Of a stretch of 64,000 nt of DNA, positions 34,071 to 43,289 are shown piece after piece; positions within the stretch are counted from its first letter, which is position 1; each line of letters begins with the position of its first letter. Source of the DNA: Micromonospora nigra (GTDB lineage: Bacteria; Actinomycetota; Actinomycetes; Mycobacteriales; Micromonosporaceae); the NCBI RefSeq assembly GCF_900091585.1, contig NZ_FMHT01000003.1, forward strand, positions 868,001 to 932,000. The letters are read 5' to 3'. Below the pieces are notes generated by a model. It saw only the letters and a program-made list of their open reading frames with translations, was not told where the DNA came from and did not search any database. The position numbers and the translations under genes were made by a program.

Positions 34071-35180
34071 TCAGGCCCGGTCACGCTCCTGCGCCGGGTC
34101 GGCGACCAGGCTCGTCGGGGACACCGGCTCCGGGGCCGGCAACCCCTGCGGCTGCTTGCCACCGCTGGCCTGCGCCTCGGCCACGCGTACCTCGTCGTGG
34201 ATCTGCGCCGCTGCCGCCGCCGCGGCCTCGGCCGCCTCGACCGCCTCCCGCTCGACGGCGCTGGCGTCGTCGGCCGCCTGCGGCGACGGGGAGTCACCCA
34301 CCATCTGGCTCAGCCCGCCCAGCGCACCGCCCATGCCCTCCAGGGCCTTGGTCAGTTCCGCCGGCACGATCCACACCTTGTTGGCGGTGCCGTTGGCGAT
34401 CTGCGGCAGGGCCTGAAGGTACTGGTAGGCCAGCACCTTCTGGCTCGGGTTGGCGGTGTGGATCGCGTCGAACACGGTCCGGATCGCCTTCGCCTGCCCC
34501 TCGGCCTGCAGGATCCGGGCCTGCCGGTCACCGTCGGCCCGCAACACCGCGGACTGCTTGTCACCCTCGGCGGTGAGGATCTGCGACTGCTTGTGCCCCT
34601 CGGCGGTGAGAATCGCCGCCCGGCGGTCCCGCTCGGCGCGCATCTGCTTCTCCATCGAGTCGCGGATGCTCGGCGGCGGCTCGATCGCCTTGATCTCCAC
34701 CCGGGTCACCTTGATGCCCCACCGGCCGGTGGTCTCGTCCAGCACCCCGGACAGGTGCCGGTTGATCTCGTCGCGGCTGGTCAGCGCCCGCTCCAGATCC
34801 AGCGAACCGATCACGTTACGCAGCGTGGTGACGGTGAGCTGCTCGATCGCCTGGAGGAAGTTGGCGATCTCGTAGGTCGCCCGCACCGAGTCGACCACCT
34901 TGAAGTAGAGCACCGTGTCGATCGAGACGACCAGGTTGTCGGAGGTGATCACCGGCTGCGGTTCGAAACTGACCACCTGCTCGCGCATGTCGACCTTGGT
35001 TCGCACCGCGTCGACGAACGGCACCAGCAGGTTCAGGCCCGGATTCAGGGTGCGCTTGTACTTACCGAGCCGCTCGACCACGTCCTGCCGCTGCTGCGGA
35101 ACGATCCGCACCGCCTTGGCCAACGTGATGACGCCGATCAACGCGAGCGCTATCAACAGGACGGGGAGGATGAATTCCAT
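34071..35180 (-). CDS. SPFH/Band 7 (stomatin-like) membrane protein (369 aa)
   Basis: Has an N-terminal membrane anchor (ILPVLLIALALIGVITLAKA), the SPFH core (VPQQRQDVVERLGKYKRTL, FDAVRTKVDMREQ) and a long helical coiled region with repeated AEG-x-KQ/R-x-A/QILTAEG motifs, as in stomatin/prohibitin-like proteins that form rings at membranes. A C-terminal Ala-rich part is low complexity. Paired with the NfeD gene just upstream (gap of four bases), the normal partner: NfeD proteins work with SPFH proteins in membrane domain organisation. ATG at 35180 follows AAAGGTGA. Confidence 0.9.
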   Translation of the reverse strand: MEFILPVLLIALALIGVITLAKAVRIVPQQRQDVVERLGKYKRTLNPGLNLLVPFVDAVRTKVDMREQVVSFEPQPVITSDNLVVSIDTVLYFKVVDSVRATYEIANFLQAIEQLTVTTLRNVIGSLDLERALTSRDEINRHLSGVLDETTGRWGIKVTRVEIKAIEPPPSIRDSMEKQMRAERDRRAAILTAEGHKQSQILTAEGDKQSAVLRADGDRQARILQAEGQAKAIRTVFDAIHTANPSQKVLAYQYLQALPQIANGTANKVWIVPAELTKALEGMGGALGGLSQMVGDSPSPQAADDASAVEREAVEAAEAAAAAAAQIHDEVRVAEAQASGGKQPQGLPAPEPVSPTSLVADPAQERDRA

Positions 35181-35184
35181 CCGC

Positions 35185-35658
35185 TCACCTTTCCACTTCA
35201 GGAAGTTGCCCAATGATGGAGTCGTCACGCCAGACCAGGGCCACCGCTCCCCGAACCTGGATGACCTGCACCCGGTCACCGGGCGCGAAAGCCTGCGTGG
35301 CGTCGTAGGAACGGGCGCTCCACATCTCGCCGTCGATCTTCACCATGCCCCGGTCGGCGTCGACCGTCTCCAGCACCAGGGCCGTGGATCCCTCGATCGC
35401 CTCGACCCCGAACGGCGTCTCGCCGCTCTCGACCGCCGAGCGACGGTGCCGCTGGATCGTCGGCCGGGCCGCCAGCACCGTCAGGGCCGACACCACGGCG
35501 AACACGACCGCCTGCACCGCCACGGGAGCGCCGAGCGCCGCGGCGCCCGCCGCGGCGAACGCGCCGACCGCGAACATGATCAGAAACAGCGTCGCCGTGA
35601 AGATCTCGGCGACCGCCAGTACCACACCCAGCACGATCCAGAACACGGCGTCCACCAC
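35185..35658 (-). CDS. NfeD-family membrane protein (157 aa)
   Basis: Two to four membrane segments (FWIVLGVVLAVAEIFTATLF, then VQAVVFAVVSALTVLAA) precede a soluble OB-fold-like C-terminal domain (TALVLETVDADRGMVKIDGE, DRVQVIQVRGAVALVW), the NfeD1b pattern. It lies four bases upstream of the SPFH gene and is its usual partner. The GTG start at 35658, or a second GTG at 35655, is chosen; a CACGAT box six bases before the latter hints at a leaderless start. Confidence 0.85.
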   Translation of the reverse strand: MVDAVFWIVLGVVLAVAEIFTATLFLIMFAVGAFAAAGAAALGAPVAVQAVVFAVVSALTVLAARPTIQRHRRSAVESGETPFGVEAIEGSTALVLETVDADRGMVKIDGEMWSARSYDATQAFAPGDRVQVIQVRGAVALVWRDDSIIGQLPEVER

Positions 35659-35739
35659 CCGATCGTGACACGCCCGCGCTCGTGTCATCGAACTGTCATG
35701 ATCGGTGCGCTTCCCGGCCACCCGATCGAGGAGGATCCG

Positions 35740-37056
35740 TTGCCCCTGTCGCCCGGCACCGCCCGCGAGGTCGACAATCTCGTCGCCACCGCCCAGGCCG
35801 AGGGCCGCACCCCGTCGCTGGCCGTCGGCGTGGTCCGCGACGGCGCGCTCACGCACCTGGCCACCGCGGGCGGGCACCCACACCCCCACGCCGACCTGCA
35901 GTACCGGATCGGCTCGATCAGCAAGACCATGACGGCGGTGCTGATCATGCAGGAACGTGACGCCGGCCGGTTGACCCTCGACGACCCCCTCGACCGGCAC
36001 CTGCCGGGCACCGCCGCCGGCGCGCTCGCCCTGCGTCACCTGCTCGGGCACGCCAGTGGCCTGCAACGCGAGCCCGACGGCCCCTGGTGGGAACGCAGCG
36101 AGGGCGTCGACCTGGCCACCCTGCTCGCCGGGGTCACCCCCGCCAAGGTAGCCCTGCCGCCGTACCGCGCCTACCACTACTCCAACCTGGCGTACGGGCT
36201 GCTCGGCGGGGTGCTGCACCAGCTCACCGGCACACCGTGGTCCGAGCTGGTCCGCGAACGGATCCTCGAACCGCTGGGCATGCGGCGCACCACGTACGCG
36301 GCCACCGAGCCGTACGCCCGGGGTTGGGTGCGCCACCCGTGGCGGGACACGATGCGCGAGGAGCCGCGTACCGACACCAGGGCGATGGCGCCGGCCGGGC
36401 AGCTCTGGTCGACGGTGGCGGACCTGGCCCGCTGGGCGGCCTTCCTGGCCGACCCCGACCCGACGGTCCTGGCCCCCGACACCCTCACCGAGATGTGCGC
36501 CCCCGTGGTGATCAACGACCTGGAGTCCTGGCGCGGCGGGCACGGGCTCGGCGTGCAGCTCTACCGCGACGGCGACCGGGTGTACGTCGGGCACGGCGGC
36601 TCCATGCCCGGGTACGTGGCCGTCCTGACGGTGCACCGGGCCAGCCGCACCGGGGTGGTCGGCTTCGCCAACTCGTACGGCTTCCGCACCGGCGGCATCG
36701 GCGGGCTCGGCCAGCGGGTCCTCACCACCGTGCTGGACGCCGAACCGACGGCTCCCCGGCCGTGGCAGCCGGCCGACGCCCCGCCCCCGGCCGACGTGGC
36801 CCCGCTGACGGGTCGCTGGTGGTGGATGGGCATCCCGCTGGACGTCACCTGGGACCACGCGGCCGGCGAGTTGGTGGGCCACCTGCGCGGCGAACGGGTC
36901 AGCCGGTACGCCCCGGAGGGCGTCGACCGCTGGCGGGGCCGCAGCGGCCCGGAGCACGGCGAGGTGCTGACGGTCCTGCGCGACGGCACGGGCTTCCCGG
37001 TGGCTCTGGACATCGCCACCTTCGTCTTCACCCGATCCCCCGACGACGAGCCCTGA
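35740..37056 (+). CDS. Serine hydrolase of the beta-lactamase/class C family (438 aa)
   Basis: Shows the SxxK motif SISKTMTAV, YSNLAYG (Tyr-x-Asn) and HGGSMPGY (the KTG equivalent), the three catalytic blocks of class C beta-lactamases, esterases and D-aminopeptidases. A C-terminal beta domain of about 100 residues (LTGRWWWMGIPLDVTW) follows. No signal peptide, so it is probably cytoplasmic and acts on a peptide or ester. The start TTG at 35740 follows GAGGAGG with good spacing; ATG at 35698 would add 14 residues without an SD. Ends before a clear terminator. Confidence 0.85.
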   Translation: MPLSPGTAREVDNLVATAQAEGRTPSLAVGVVRDGALTHLATAGGHPHPHADLQYRIGSISKTMTAVLIMQERDAGRLTLDDPLDRHLPGTAAGALALRHLLGHASGLQREPDGPWWERSEGVDLATLLAGVTPAKVALPPYRAYHYSNLAYGLLGGVLHQLTGTPWSELVRERILEPLGMRRTTYAATEPYARGWVRHPWRDTMREEPRTDTRAMAPAGQLWSTVADLARWAAFLADPDPTVLAPDTLTEMCAPVVINDLESWRGGHGLGVQLYRDGDRVYVGHGGSMPGYVAVLTVHRASRTGVVGFANSYGFRTGGIGGLGQRVLTTVLDAEPTAPRPWQPADAPPPADVAPLTGRWWWMGIPLDVTWDHAAGELVGHLRGERVSRYAPEGVDRWRGRSGPEHGEVLTVLRDGTGFPVALDIATFVFTRSPDDEP

Positions 37057-37102
37057 TCCACCACCCTGACCGGCGGCCCTGGCGGTCTTGCTTGCCGGCC
37101 CC

Positions 37103-37138
37103 GGCCCGGACCGGCAGCCCTGACTGGCGGTCCGGGCC
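37103..37138. terminator. Terminator between convergent serine hydrolase and DUF3097
   Basis: GGCCCGGACCGGCAG pairs with CTGGCGGTCCGGGCC across a 6-base loop with one mismatch in a 15-base stem. Convergent genes on both sides suggest bidirectional use. Confidence 0.65.
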
Positions 37139-37159
37139 ACGCCGGGCGACCGGAGCGCG

Positions 37160-37972
37160 TCAGGCCGGTTCGGTGACGAAGTCGATCAGCCGTTCCATCG
37201 CGTTGATCAGCGGGGTCTCCACGTCGGCGAAACTGTCCACCCGGGACAGGATGAGCCGCCACATGTCCGCCGGTTCGGCCACGCCGAGCGCCGCGCAGAC
37301 CCCTTCCTTCCACGGCCGCCCCGGCGGCACCACCGGCCACGCCGCGATGCCCAGCGCCTTCGGCCGGACCGCCTGCCACACGTCGACGTACGGGTGCCCG
37401 GTGACCAGGACGTGCGGCGACGTCACCCGGGCCACGATCCGGCTCTCCTTCGAGCCGGGCACCAGGTGGTCGACCAGCACGCCGAGGCGGCGACCCGGTC
37501 CGGGGCCGAAGTCGCGGATCTGCGCGTCGAGGGCGTCGATGCCGTCGAGCGGCTCCACCACGACGCCCTCGATCCGCAGGTCGTCGCCCCAGATCCGCTC
37601 GACCAGGGCGGCGTCGTGCACGCCCTCCACCCAGATCCGGCTGGCCTTGGCCACCCGGGCGCGTACCCCGTCCACCGCGACCGACCCGGAGGCGGTGCGG
37701 CGGCGGGCGGCCGGCACGGGCGCGCGGGCCGGCCGGCGCAGCGTCACCGGACGCCCGTCGAGCAGGAACGCCGCCGGCAACAGCGGGAAGTTGCGGCGCT
37801 TGCCGTGCCGGTCCTCCAGCACGACCGCGCCGGCCTCGAAGCCGACCACCGCACCGCAGAAACCCGAGTCGACGTCCTCGACCACCAGATCCGGCTCCGC
37901 GTCGACCTCGGGGGTCACCTTCCGCCGCCGCCAGTCGCCCGCCAACACGTCGTCCGCGTACCGCCCCGCCAT
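37160..37972 (-). CDS. DUF3097 family protein (270 aa)
   Basis: Residues match the actinobacterial DUF3097 type: N-terminal MAGRYADDVLAGDWRRRK, then VWVEGVHDAALVERIWGDDL, HVLVTGHPYVDVWQAVRPKA. The central VEGVHDAALVERIWGDDLR is Toprim-like (Glu and D-x-D), as seen in topoisomerase/primase-type nuclease folds; the role is unknown. ATG at 37972 has a TAACGT box seven bases upstream, which suggests a leaderless mRNA; a GTG at 37981 after GGAG is the alternative. Full length for the family. Confidence 0.8.
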   Translation of the reverse strand: MAGRYADDVLAGDWRRRKVTPEVDAEPDLVVEDVDSGFCGAVVGFEAGAVVLEDRHGKRRNFPLLPAAFLLDGRPVTLRRPARAPVPAARRRTASGSVAVDGVRARVAKASRIWVEGVHDAALVERIWGDDLRIEGVVVEPLDGIDALDAQIRDFGPGPGRRLGVLVDHLVPGSKESRIVARVTSPHVLVTGHPYVDVWQAVRPKALGIAAWPVVPPGRPWKEGVCAALGVAEPADMWRLILSRVDSFADVETPLINAMERLIDFVTEPA

Positions 37973-38239
37973 ACCGATCACGTTAACTCCGGCCCCGCCC
38001 TCGCACCGGTCGGACGCGCCGCCCACCGCAGCCGGGCCACCGCAGCCGGGCCCGCCCGCGCCGCCCGCGCCGCCCACTCCCGCCCGTTCGTCACCGGGCC
38101 CGCCCGCGTCGCCTCACGAAAGGCGCGTAGCTAACGAACCGGGCGCCACGGCGGGACGGAACGCCGGGAACAACCGGGCCCCGGGGCAGGTGGGGCGGGT
38201 CGCAGAGCGGCAGTCGAGACACGGACGGTGGTGACCACG

Positions 38240-38245
38240 TACCCT
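38240..38245 (+). promoter_or_regulatory. Leaderless -10 box
   Basis: TACCCT lies six bases before ATG at 38252. The sequence has no Shine-Dalgarno. Confidence 0.5.
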
Positions 38246-38251
38246 TTCGGC

Positions 38252-39046
38252 ATGTCCACCCCCGCTGCGGGTGCGGCCATCCTCACGCCGCGCCGGTCGA
38301 GCCGGTTCGTTGCCTGGGTGCGTGCCTGGCGCGCCGGGCTCGTGCCCTTCGACGAGGTTCCCGACGCCGTTGCCGGCAACGAGGAACACCTCGTCGCCGA
38401 CTCGCCCGGCACCTGGACCGACGTCCCGCTGCGCGAGGCGCTGCCCGCCCTGGCCAAGCTCTCGCCGGACGAGATCCGGCTCGTGCTCCCCGCGCCGGGC
38501 GACCCGCGTGGCCTGCCCGGGCCGGGCGACTTCGCCGGGGCCGCGCTGCTGGCCGGCGAGGCCGTGGTGGCCGGCGGGCTGGGCCTGATTCCGCAGGTGC
38601 GGGAACACATCTCCGGCTCCGGCGACATCTTCGAGACCGTGCTGTGGCGGGTGTACCCGCTGCCGGCGGACGCCCCCGCCGCCTCGCTGACCCTGCCCGG
38701 CGCGGCCGAGGCCGAGGCCGAGCTGGCCGCCGCGCTGGCCGACACGACCGCCGCGCTGACCCGCCTCGACGTGGCACAGTGGCGGCCCGAGCTGGCCGGC
38801 GCGCTGGCCGCGCTGCGCCGCCCCGACGGGACCACCGACCTGCCGCCCGGCTTCGACCCGCGAGCCCGCCGGCTGTTCGCCCGGGCCGCCGTGCTCGACC
38901 GGGTGCTCGCCCTGGCCGGCCACGCCGCCCCCGGCGGGGCGATCAACAACTACGAGGCCCAGCAGCGGGACGCGGCCCTGCGTCCCCTCACCACCGCCTG
39001 CCGGCAGGCCCTGGTGGCCGCCTGCAACGCTCCCCTGCGCCCCTGA
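38252..39046 (+). CDS. Conserved actinobacterial hypothetical protein (264 aa)
   Basis: No motif recognised. The sequence starts MSTPAAGAAILTPRRSSRFV, has a middle part with GSGDIFETVLWRVYPLPADA and ends with GAINNYEAQQRDAALRP, and looks soluble and helical. ATG at 38252 lies six bases after TACCCT, so it is probably leaderless. Convergent with the HAD phosphatase gene, with a hairpin between. Confidence 0.6.
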   Translation: MSTPAAGAAILTPRRSSRFVAWVRAWRAGLVPFDEVPDAVAGNEEHLVADSPGTWTDVPLREALPALAKLSPDEIRLVLPAPGDPRGLPGPGDFAGAALLAGEAVVAGGLGLIPQVREHISGSGDIFETVLWRVYPLPADAPAASLTLPGAAEAEAELAAALADTTAALTRLDVAQWRPELAGALAALRRPDGTTDLPPGFDPRARRLFARAAVLDRVLALAGHAAPGGAINNYEAQQRDAALRPLTTACRQALVAACNAPLRP

Positions 39047-39051
39047 CCCAC

Positions 39052-39078
39052 CCCACCCCCGGGCCCCGGGTGGGGTCA
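39052..39078. terminator. Hairpin between convergent genes
   Basis: ACCCCACCCCCGG pairs with CCGGGTGGGGT across a short loop, with a bulge. It covers the gap and the last bases of the HAD gene, so it can serve both directions. Confidence 0.55.
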
Positions 39079-39855
39079 GAGGTCGTCGATGAGGTCCGCG
39101 ACCGAGTCGACGATCCGCGACGGGCGGTACGGATAGCGCTCCGCCTCGGCGCGGGTGCTGATCCCGGTCAGCACGAGGATCGTCTCCAGGCCCGCCTCCA
39201 GGCCGCACAGGATGTCGGTGTCCATCCGGTCACCGATCATCGCGGTGGACTCGGAGTGCGCGTTGATCGTGTTCAGCGCCGAACGCATCATCATCGGGTT
39301 CGGCTTGCCGACGAAGTACGGCTCCACCCCGGTCGCCTTGGAGATCATCGCCGCGACCGAGCCGGCCGCGGGCAACGCCCCCTCCACCGACGGGCCGGTC
39401 ACGTCGGGGTTGGTGCAGATGAACCGCGCCCCGTCGTTGATCAGGCGCACCGCCTTGGTGATCGCCTCGAAGCTGTAGGTGCGGGTCTCCCCCAGCACCA
39501 CGTAGTCGGGGGCGAAGTCGGTCAGCACGTAACCCACCGCGTGCAGGGCGGTGGTCAGCCCGGCCTCCCCGATCACGTACGCCGTGCCACCCGGCCGCTG
39601 GTCGGCCAGGAACTGGGCGGTGGCCAGCGCGGACGACCAGATCGCCTCCTCGGGCACGTCGAGGCCCATCCGGGCCAGCCGGGCCTGAAGGTCGCGCGGC
39701 GTGTAGATCGAGTTGTTGGTGAGCACCAGGAAGGGCTTGCCGGAGGCGCGCAGGCGCTTGACGAACTCCGGAGCGCCGGGCACGGGCTGACCCTCGTGCA
39801 CCAGCACGCCGTCCATGTCGGTCAGCCAACTCTCGACGGGCTTGCGGTCATGCAT
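39076..39855 (-). CDS. HAD-IIA family phosphatase, NagD-like (259 aa)
   Basis: Contains the HAD nucleophile motif DMDGVL, motif 2 in VLTNNS, and the C-terminal GDRMDTDILCG (motif 4), with a C2 cap between. Related NagD enzymes dephosphorylate nucleotides or sugar phosphates; the substrate is not known. ATG at 39855 has GGGAC upstream. Sits 161 bases downstream of the ferrochelatase gene on the same strand. Confidence 0.85.
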   Translation of the reverse strand: MHDRKPVESWLTDMDGVLVHEGQPVPGAPEFVKRLRASGKPFLVLTNNSIYTPRDLQARLARMGLDVPEEAIWSSALATAQFLADQRPGGTAYVIGEAGLTTALHAVGYVLTDFAPDYVVLGETRTYSFEAITKAVRLINDGARFICTNPDVTGPSVEGALPAAGSVAAMISKATGVEPYFVGKPNPMMMRSALNTINAHSESTAMIGDRMDTDILCGLEAGLETILVLTGISTRAEAERYPYRPSRIVDSVADLIDDL

Positions 39856-40016
39856 GTGTCGTCCCAGGGGTGTGTCGGGGTCGGCGCGAAAGGGCGGCCG
39901 GCGCGGGCGGGGCGGGGCGGGCAGGTGATACGCCGATGGCGGTGCGGGCGGGGCCGGCAGGTGGTTCGCCGGGCGGCCGACGGCGCTCCCGGTGGGACCG
40001 CCCGTCGGTACGGCGG

Positions 40017-41048
40017 TCAGGCGGGGCGGCGGGTCGGCACGCAGCAGACCGTCGGGCAGGTGTCCCACATCGGCAGCTCACCCAGCCGGCGGCGCAGGGC
40101 CGCCCCGTCGGGGTCGGTACGCTCCCGCACCAGCTCCCGCACCATCGCCACGAATCGCGGGTCGGTGCCCGGGGTGCCGGCCCGCGCGTAGTCCAGGCCG
40201 AGCTGCTTGGCGGTCTCCATGGCCTCGGTGTCGAGATCCCACACCACCTCCAGGTGGTCGGAGACGAACCCGATCGGGCTCACCACCACCCCGGTCACGC
40301 CCTGCCCCGCGAGGGTGGCCAGGTGGTCGTTGACGTCCGGCTCCAGCCACGGCACCTGCGGTGGGCCGGAGCGGCTCTGCCACACCAGGTCGTACGGCAG
40401 GTCCGGGGCCGCCGCCGCGTGCACCAGCCGGGCCGTCTCGGCGAGCTGCGCCTCGTACCGGCCGCCGTGCGGCCCGGCGTTCGCGGCCATCGAGTTCGGG
40501 ATGGAGTGCGCCGTGAACACCAGGCGGGTGCTGTCCCGCTTCGCCGGGTCGAGCTGGGCGAGCGCCGCGCGTACCGCGTCCACGTGCGGCTCGACGAAGC
40601 CCGGATGGTCCCAGAACTGGCGGAGCTTCTCGATCACCGGCGCGTCCGCGCCGACCGCCGCGCGGGCGGCGGCGATGTCCTCCTGGTACTGCCGGCACGA
40701 GGAGTAGCCGCCCAACGCGCTGGTGACGAACGCCAGCGCGTGCGTCACCCCGTCGTCACGCATCTGCGCCACCGTGTCGGCGAGCATCGGGTCCCAGTTC
40801 CGGTTCCCCCAGTAGACCGGCAGGTCGATGCCGTTGGCGGCGAAGTCCGCCCGGACCGCCGCGAGCAGGTCGCGGCACTGCTGGTTGATCGGGGAGACCC
40901 CGCCGAAGTGCAGGTAGTGCTCGGCGACCTCCGCCAGCCGCTCCGGCGGGACGCCCCGCCCCCGGGTCACGTTCTGCAGGAACGGCATCACGTCCTCGGG
41001 TCGTTCAGGACCGCCGAAGGACACCAGCACCACCGCGTCGTACGCCAT
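40017..41048 (-). CDS. hemH: Ferrochelatase (coproporphyrin III type), HemH/CpfC (343 aa)
   Basis: Matches the chelatase fold: [20 protein letters not shown] near the N-terminus, [11 protein letters not shown] with the catalytic His, and [12 protein letters not shown] with the Glu/His region. Actinobacteria use this enzyme to insert iron into coproporphyrin III in the coproporphyrin-dependent heme route. The C-terminus has DTCPTVCC, a cysteine group resembling Fe-S ligands of some actinobacterial enzymes. It follows fabI, as in mycobacteria (fabG-inhA-hemH), so the gene order supports the call. An AACAAT box six bases before ATG suggests a leaderless start. Confidence 0.93.
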   Translation of the reverse strand: MAYDAVVLVSFGGPERPEDVMPFLQNVTRGRGVPPERLAEVAEHYLHFGGVSPINQQCRDLLAAVRADFAANGIDLPVYWGNRNWDPMLADTVAQMRDDGVTHALAFVTSALGGYSSCRQYQEDIAAARAAVGADAPVIEKLRQFWDHPGFVEPHVDAVRAALAQLDPAKRDSTRLVFTAHSIPNSMAANAGPHGGRYEAQLAETARLVHAAAAPDLPYDLVWQSRSGPPQVPWLEPDVNDHLATLAGQGVTGVVVSPIGFVSDHLEVVWDLDTEAMETAKQLGLDYARAGTPGTDPRFVAMVRELVRERTDPDGAALRRRLGELPMWDTCPTVCCVPTRRPA

Positions 41049-41128
41049 GCCCCCATTGTTCCCCGCCGACGGCGATCGTCCACCGACGCCCCCGGATCCG
41101 GTGCCACGGGCGTCGGTGGACGGCGTCG

Positions 41129-41896
41129 TCAGGCGCCGATGGCGTGGTAACCGCCGTCGACGTGCACGATCTCACCCGTGGTGGCGGGGAACCAGTCCGA
41201 CAGCAGCGCCAGGCAGGCCCGGGCCGCCGGCTCGGTGTCGGTCAGGCTCCAGCCGAGCGGAGAACGCCGGGTCCAGACCTCCTCGAACTGGTCGAAACCC
41301 GGGATGGACTTGGCGGCGATGGTGCGCAGCGGCCCCGCCGCCACCAGGTTGCTGCGGATGCCCTTCGGCCCGAGGTGCAGCGCCAGGTACCGCGACGCCG
41401 ACTCCAGCCCGGCCTTGGCCACCCCCATCCAGTCGTAGACGGGCCACGCCTTGGCGGCGTCGAAGGTCAGGCCCACCACCGCACCGCCGGGCGCCATCAG
41501 CGGCAGCGCCGCCATCGCCAGGGACTTGTAGGAGTACGTGGAGACCTGCAACGCCGTGGCGACGTCCTCCCAGGGTGCGTCGAGGAAGCCACCGCCGAGG
41601 CAGTTCTGCGGGGCGAAGCCGATCGAGTGCACCACACCGTCGAGCCCGTCGACGTGTTCGCGTACCCGGTCGGCGAGGCCGGCCAGGTGTTCGGCGTTGG
41701 TCACGTCCAGCTCGATCACCGGCGCGGGTTGGGGCAGCCGCTTGGCGATCCGCTCCACCAGGGAGAGCCGGCCGTAGCCGGTGAGCACGACCTGAGCGCC
41801 GTTCTCCTGGGCGAGCCTCGCCACCGCGAAGGCGATCGAGGCGTCGGTGATGACACCGGTGATCAGCAGGCGCTTGCCGGCCAGCAGTCCGGACAT
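41129..41896 (-). CDS. fabI: Enoyl-ACP reductase, FabI/InhA type (255 aa)
   Basis: Short-chain dehydrogenase of the enoyl-reductase subclass: [20 protein letters not shown] (NAD site), the loop HSIGFAP, and [20 protein letters not shown] with the Tyr-x6-Lys catalytic pair. It reduces enoyl-ACP in fatty-acid elongation and is the InhA counterpart. ATG at 41896 follows GGAGGA. In an operon after fabG, ahead of hemH. Confidence 0.93.
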   Translation of the reverse strand: MSGLLAGKRLLITGVITDASIAFAVARLAQENGAQVVLTGYGRLSLVERIAKRLPQPAPVIELDVTNAEHLAGLADRVREHVDGLDGVVHSIGFAPQNCLGGGFLDAPWEDVATALQVSTYSYKSLAMAALPLMAPGGAVVGLTFDAAKAWPVYDWMGVAKAGLESASRYLALHLGPKGIRSNLVAAGPLRTIAAKSIPGFDQFEEVWTRRSPLGWSLTDTEPAARACLALLSDWFPATTGEIVHVDGGYHAIGA

Positions 41897-41915
41897 CGTG
41901 TTCCTCCGTCTTCCC

Positions 41916-42689
<774 letters not shown>

Positions 42690-42843
42690 TAACACCGGTG
42701 CCGTTGTCGCAGTTCAGGAGGCGTGCCTGACCGGGGCGGACCCGGATCGGCGGCCAGCCGGAGAAGCCATCAGCAGCCGGGTGTACGATGATCGGCGTTC
42801 GCGGGTGGCGTACGCCCCCGCACTCCGGGCCCCGCCGACCACA

Positions 42844-42876
42844 GGAGGTGATCGCTGTGCGAGATAGCGATCCTCC
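42844..42876 (+). promoter_or_regulatory. Hairpin hiding the ribosome-binding site of a 17-residue ORF
   Basis: GGAGGTGATCGC pairs with GCGATCCTCC: ten base pairs with a two-base bulge. The loop, TGTGCGAGATA, contains the GTG start. The very strong Shine-Dalgarno GGAGGTGATC is thus covered by its own first codons. An upstream TACGAT box near 42785 may be the -10. Confidence 0.55.
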
Positions 42877-42910
42877 CAGTCGTGGCCGGGCCGTCCGTCC
42901 GCCCCGCTGA
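42857..42910 (+). CDS. 17-residue ORF in a ribosome-binding-site hairpin
   Basis: GTG at 42857 after AGGAGGTGATC, then 17 codons (MRDSDPPSRGRAVRPPR) and TGA. No similarity is claimed. The RBS is paired with codons 5-8, a layout typical of translationally gated leader peptides. It precedes, by 182 bases, a 28-residue membrane peptide on the same strand. Confidence 0.4.
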   Translation: MRDSDPPSRGRAVRPPR

Positions 42911-43092
42911 GCCGCCGCTCGGCCCGGGCTGACCAGCTCGCTCCCCGCCACCACCCACCACCCGGCCGACGGCCGGGACGGTCGGCGCGTGGTGCGCCCG
43001 GGAGCCACCCCGGTCACGACTTCGTGTGTGTGCGTCCTGATCCACCCCCCGCGGTCCCCGTGGACCGACCCGTCGCCACCCCGGAGCCTCCC

Positions 43093-43179
43093 ATGAGCCG
43101 CTACGTCGCCCCGCTGGGCTTCACCCTCGCCGCCGTCTGGGTCGCCGTCGTCTTCTTCCTCGCCAGCGCACCCCACTAG
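43093..43179 (+). CDS. 28-residue single-span membrane peptide
   Basis: ATG at 43093 follows GGAG seven bases upstream. The peptide, MSRYVAPLGFTLAAVWVAVV then FFLASAPH, is a classic one-span membrane protein with basic start and no polar interruptions. Codons are GC-rich like the genome. Too short to identify. It lies between the fabG promoter and the thioredoxin-reductase-like gene and may be expressed with the 17-residue leader ORF. Confidence 0.5.
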   Translation: MSRYVAPLGFTLAAVWVAVVFFLASAPH

Positions 43180-43232
43180 ACCCACCCCACACGCGCGATG
43201 CGTGGATCAGACGACCCTCCTCCCATAACCGT

Positions 43233-43285
43233 TTGCCGATATGGCAAGGATTCTTTGCACGCCTCATGGTTTGCCAGTGCACTGG
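43233..43285. promoter_or_regulatory. Two palindromes upstream of the thioredoxin reductase-like gene
   Basis: TTGCC-GATAT-GGCAA (43233-43247) and CCAGTGCACTGG (43274-43285) are perfect inverted repeats; the second is 12 bases, ends four bases before the start ATG and is preceded by TTTG. TTTGCC is common to both. They look like two operators for one dimeric repressor, possibly redox-controlled. Confidence 0.6.
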
Positions 43286-43289
43286 AATC

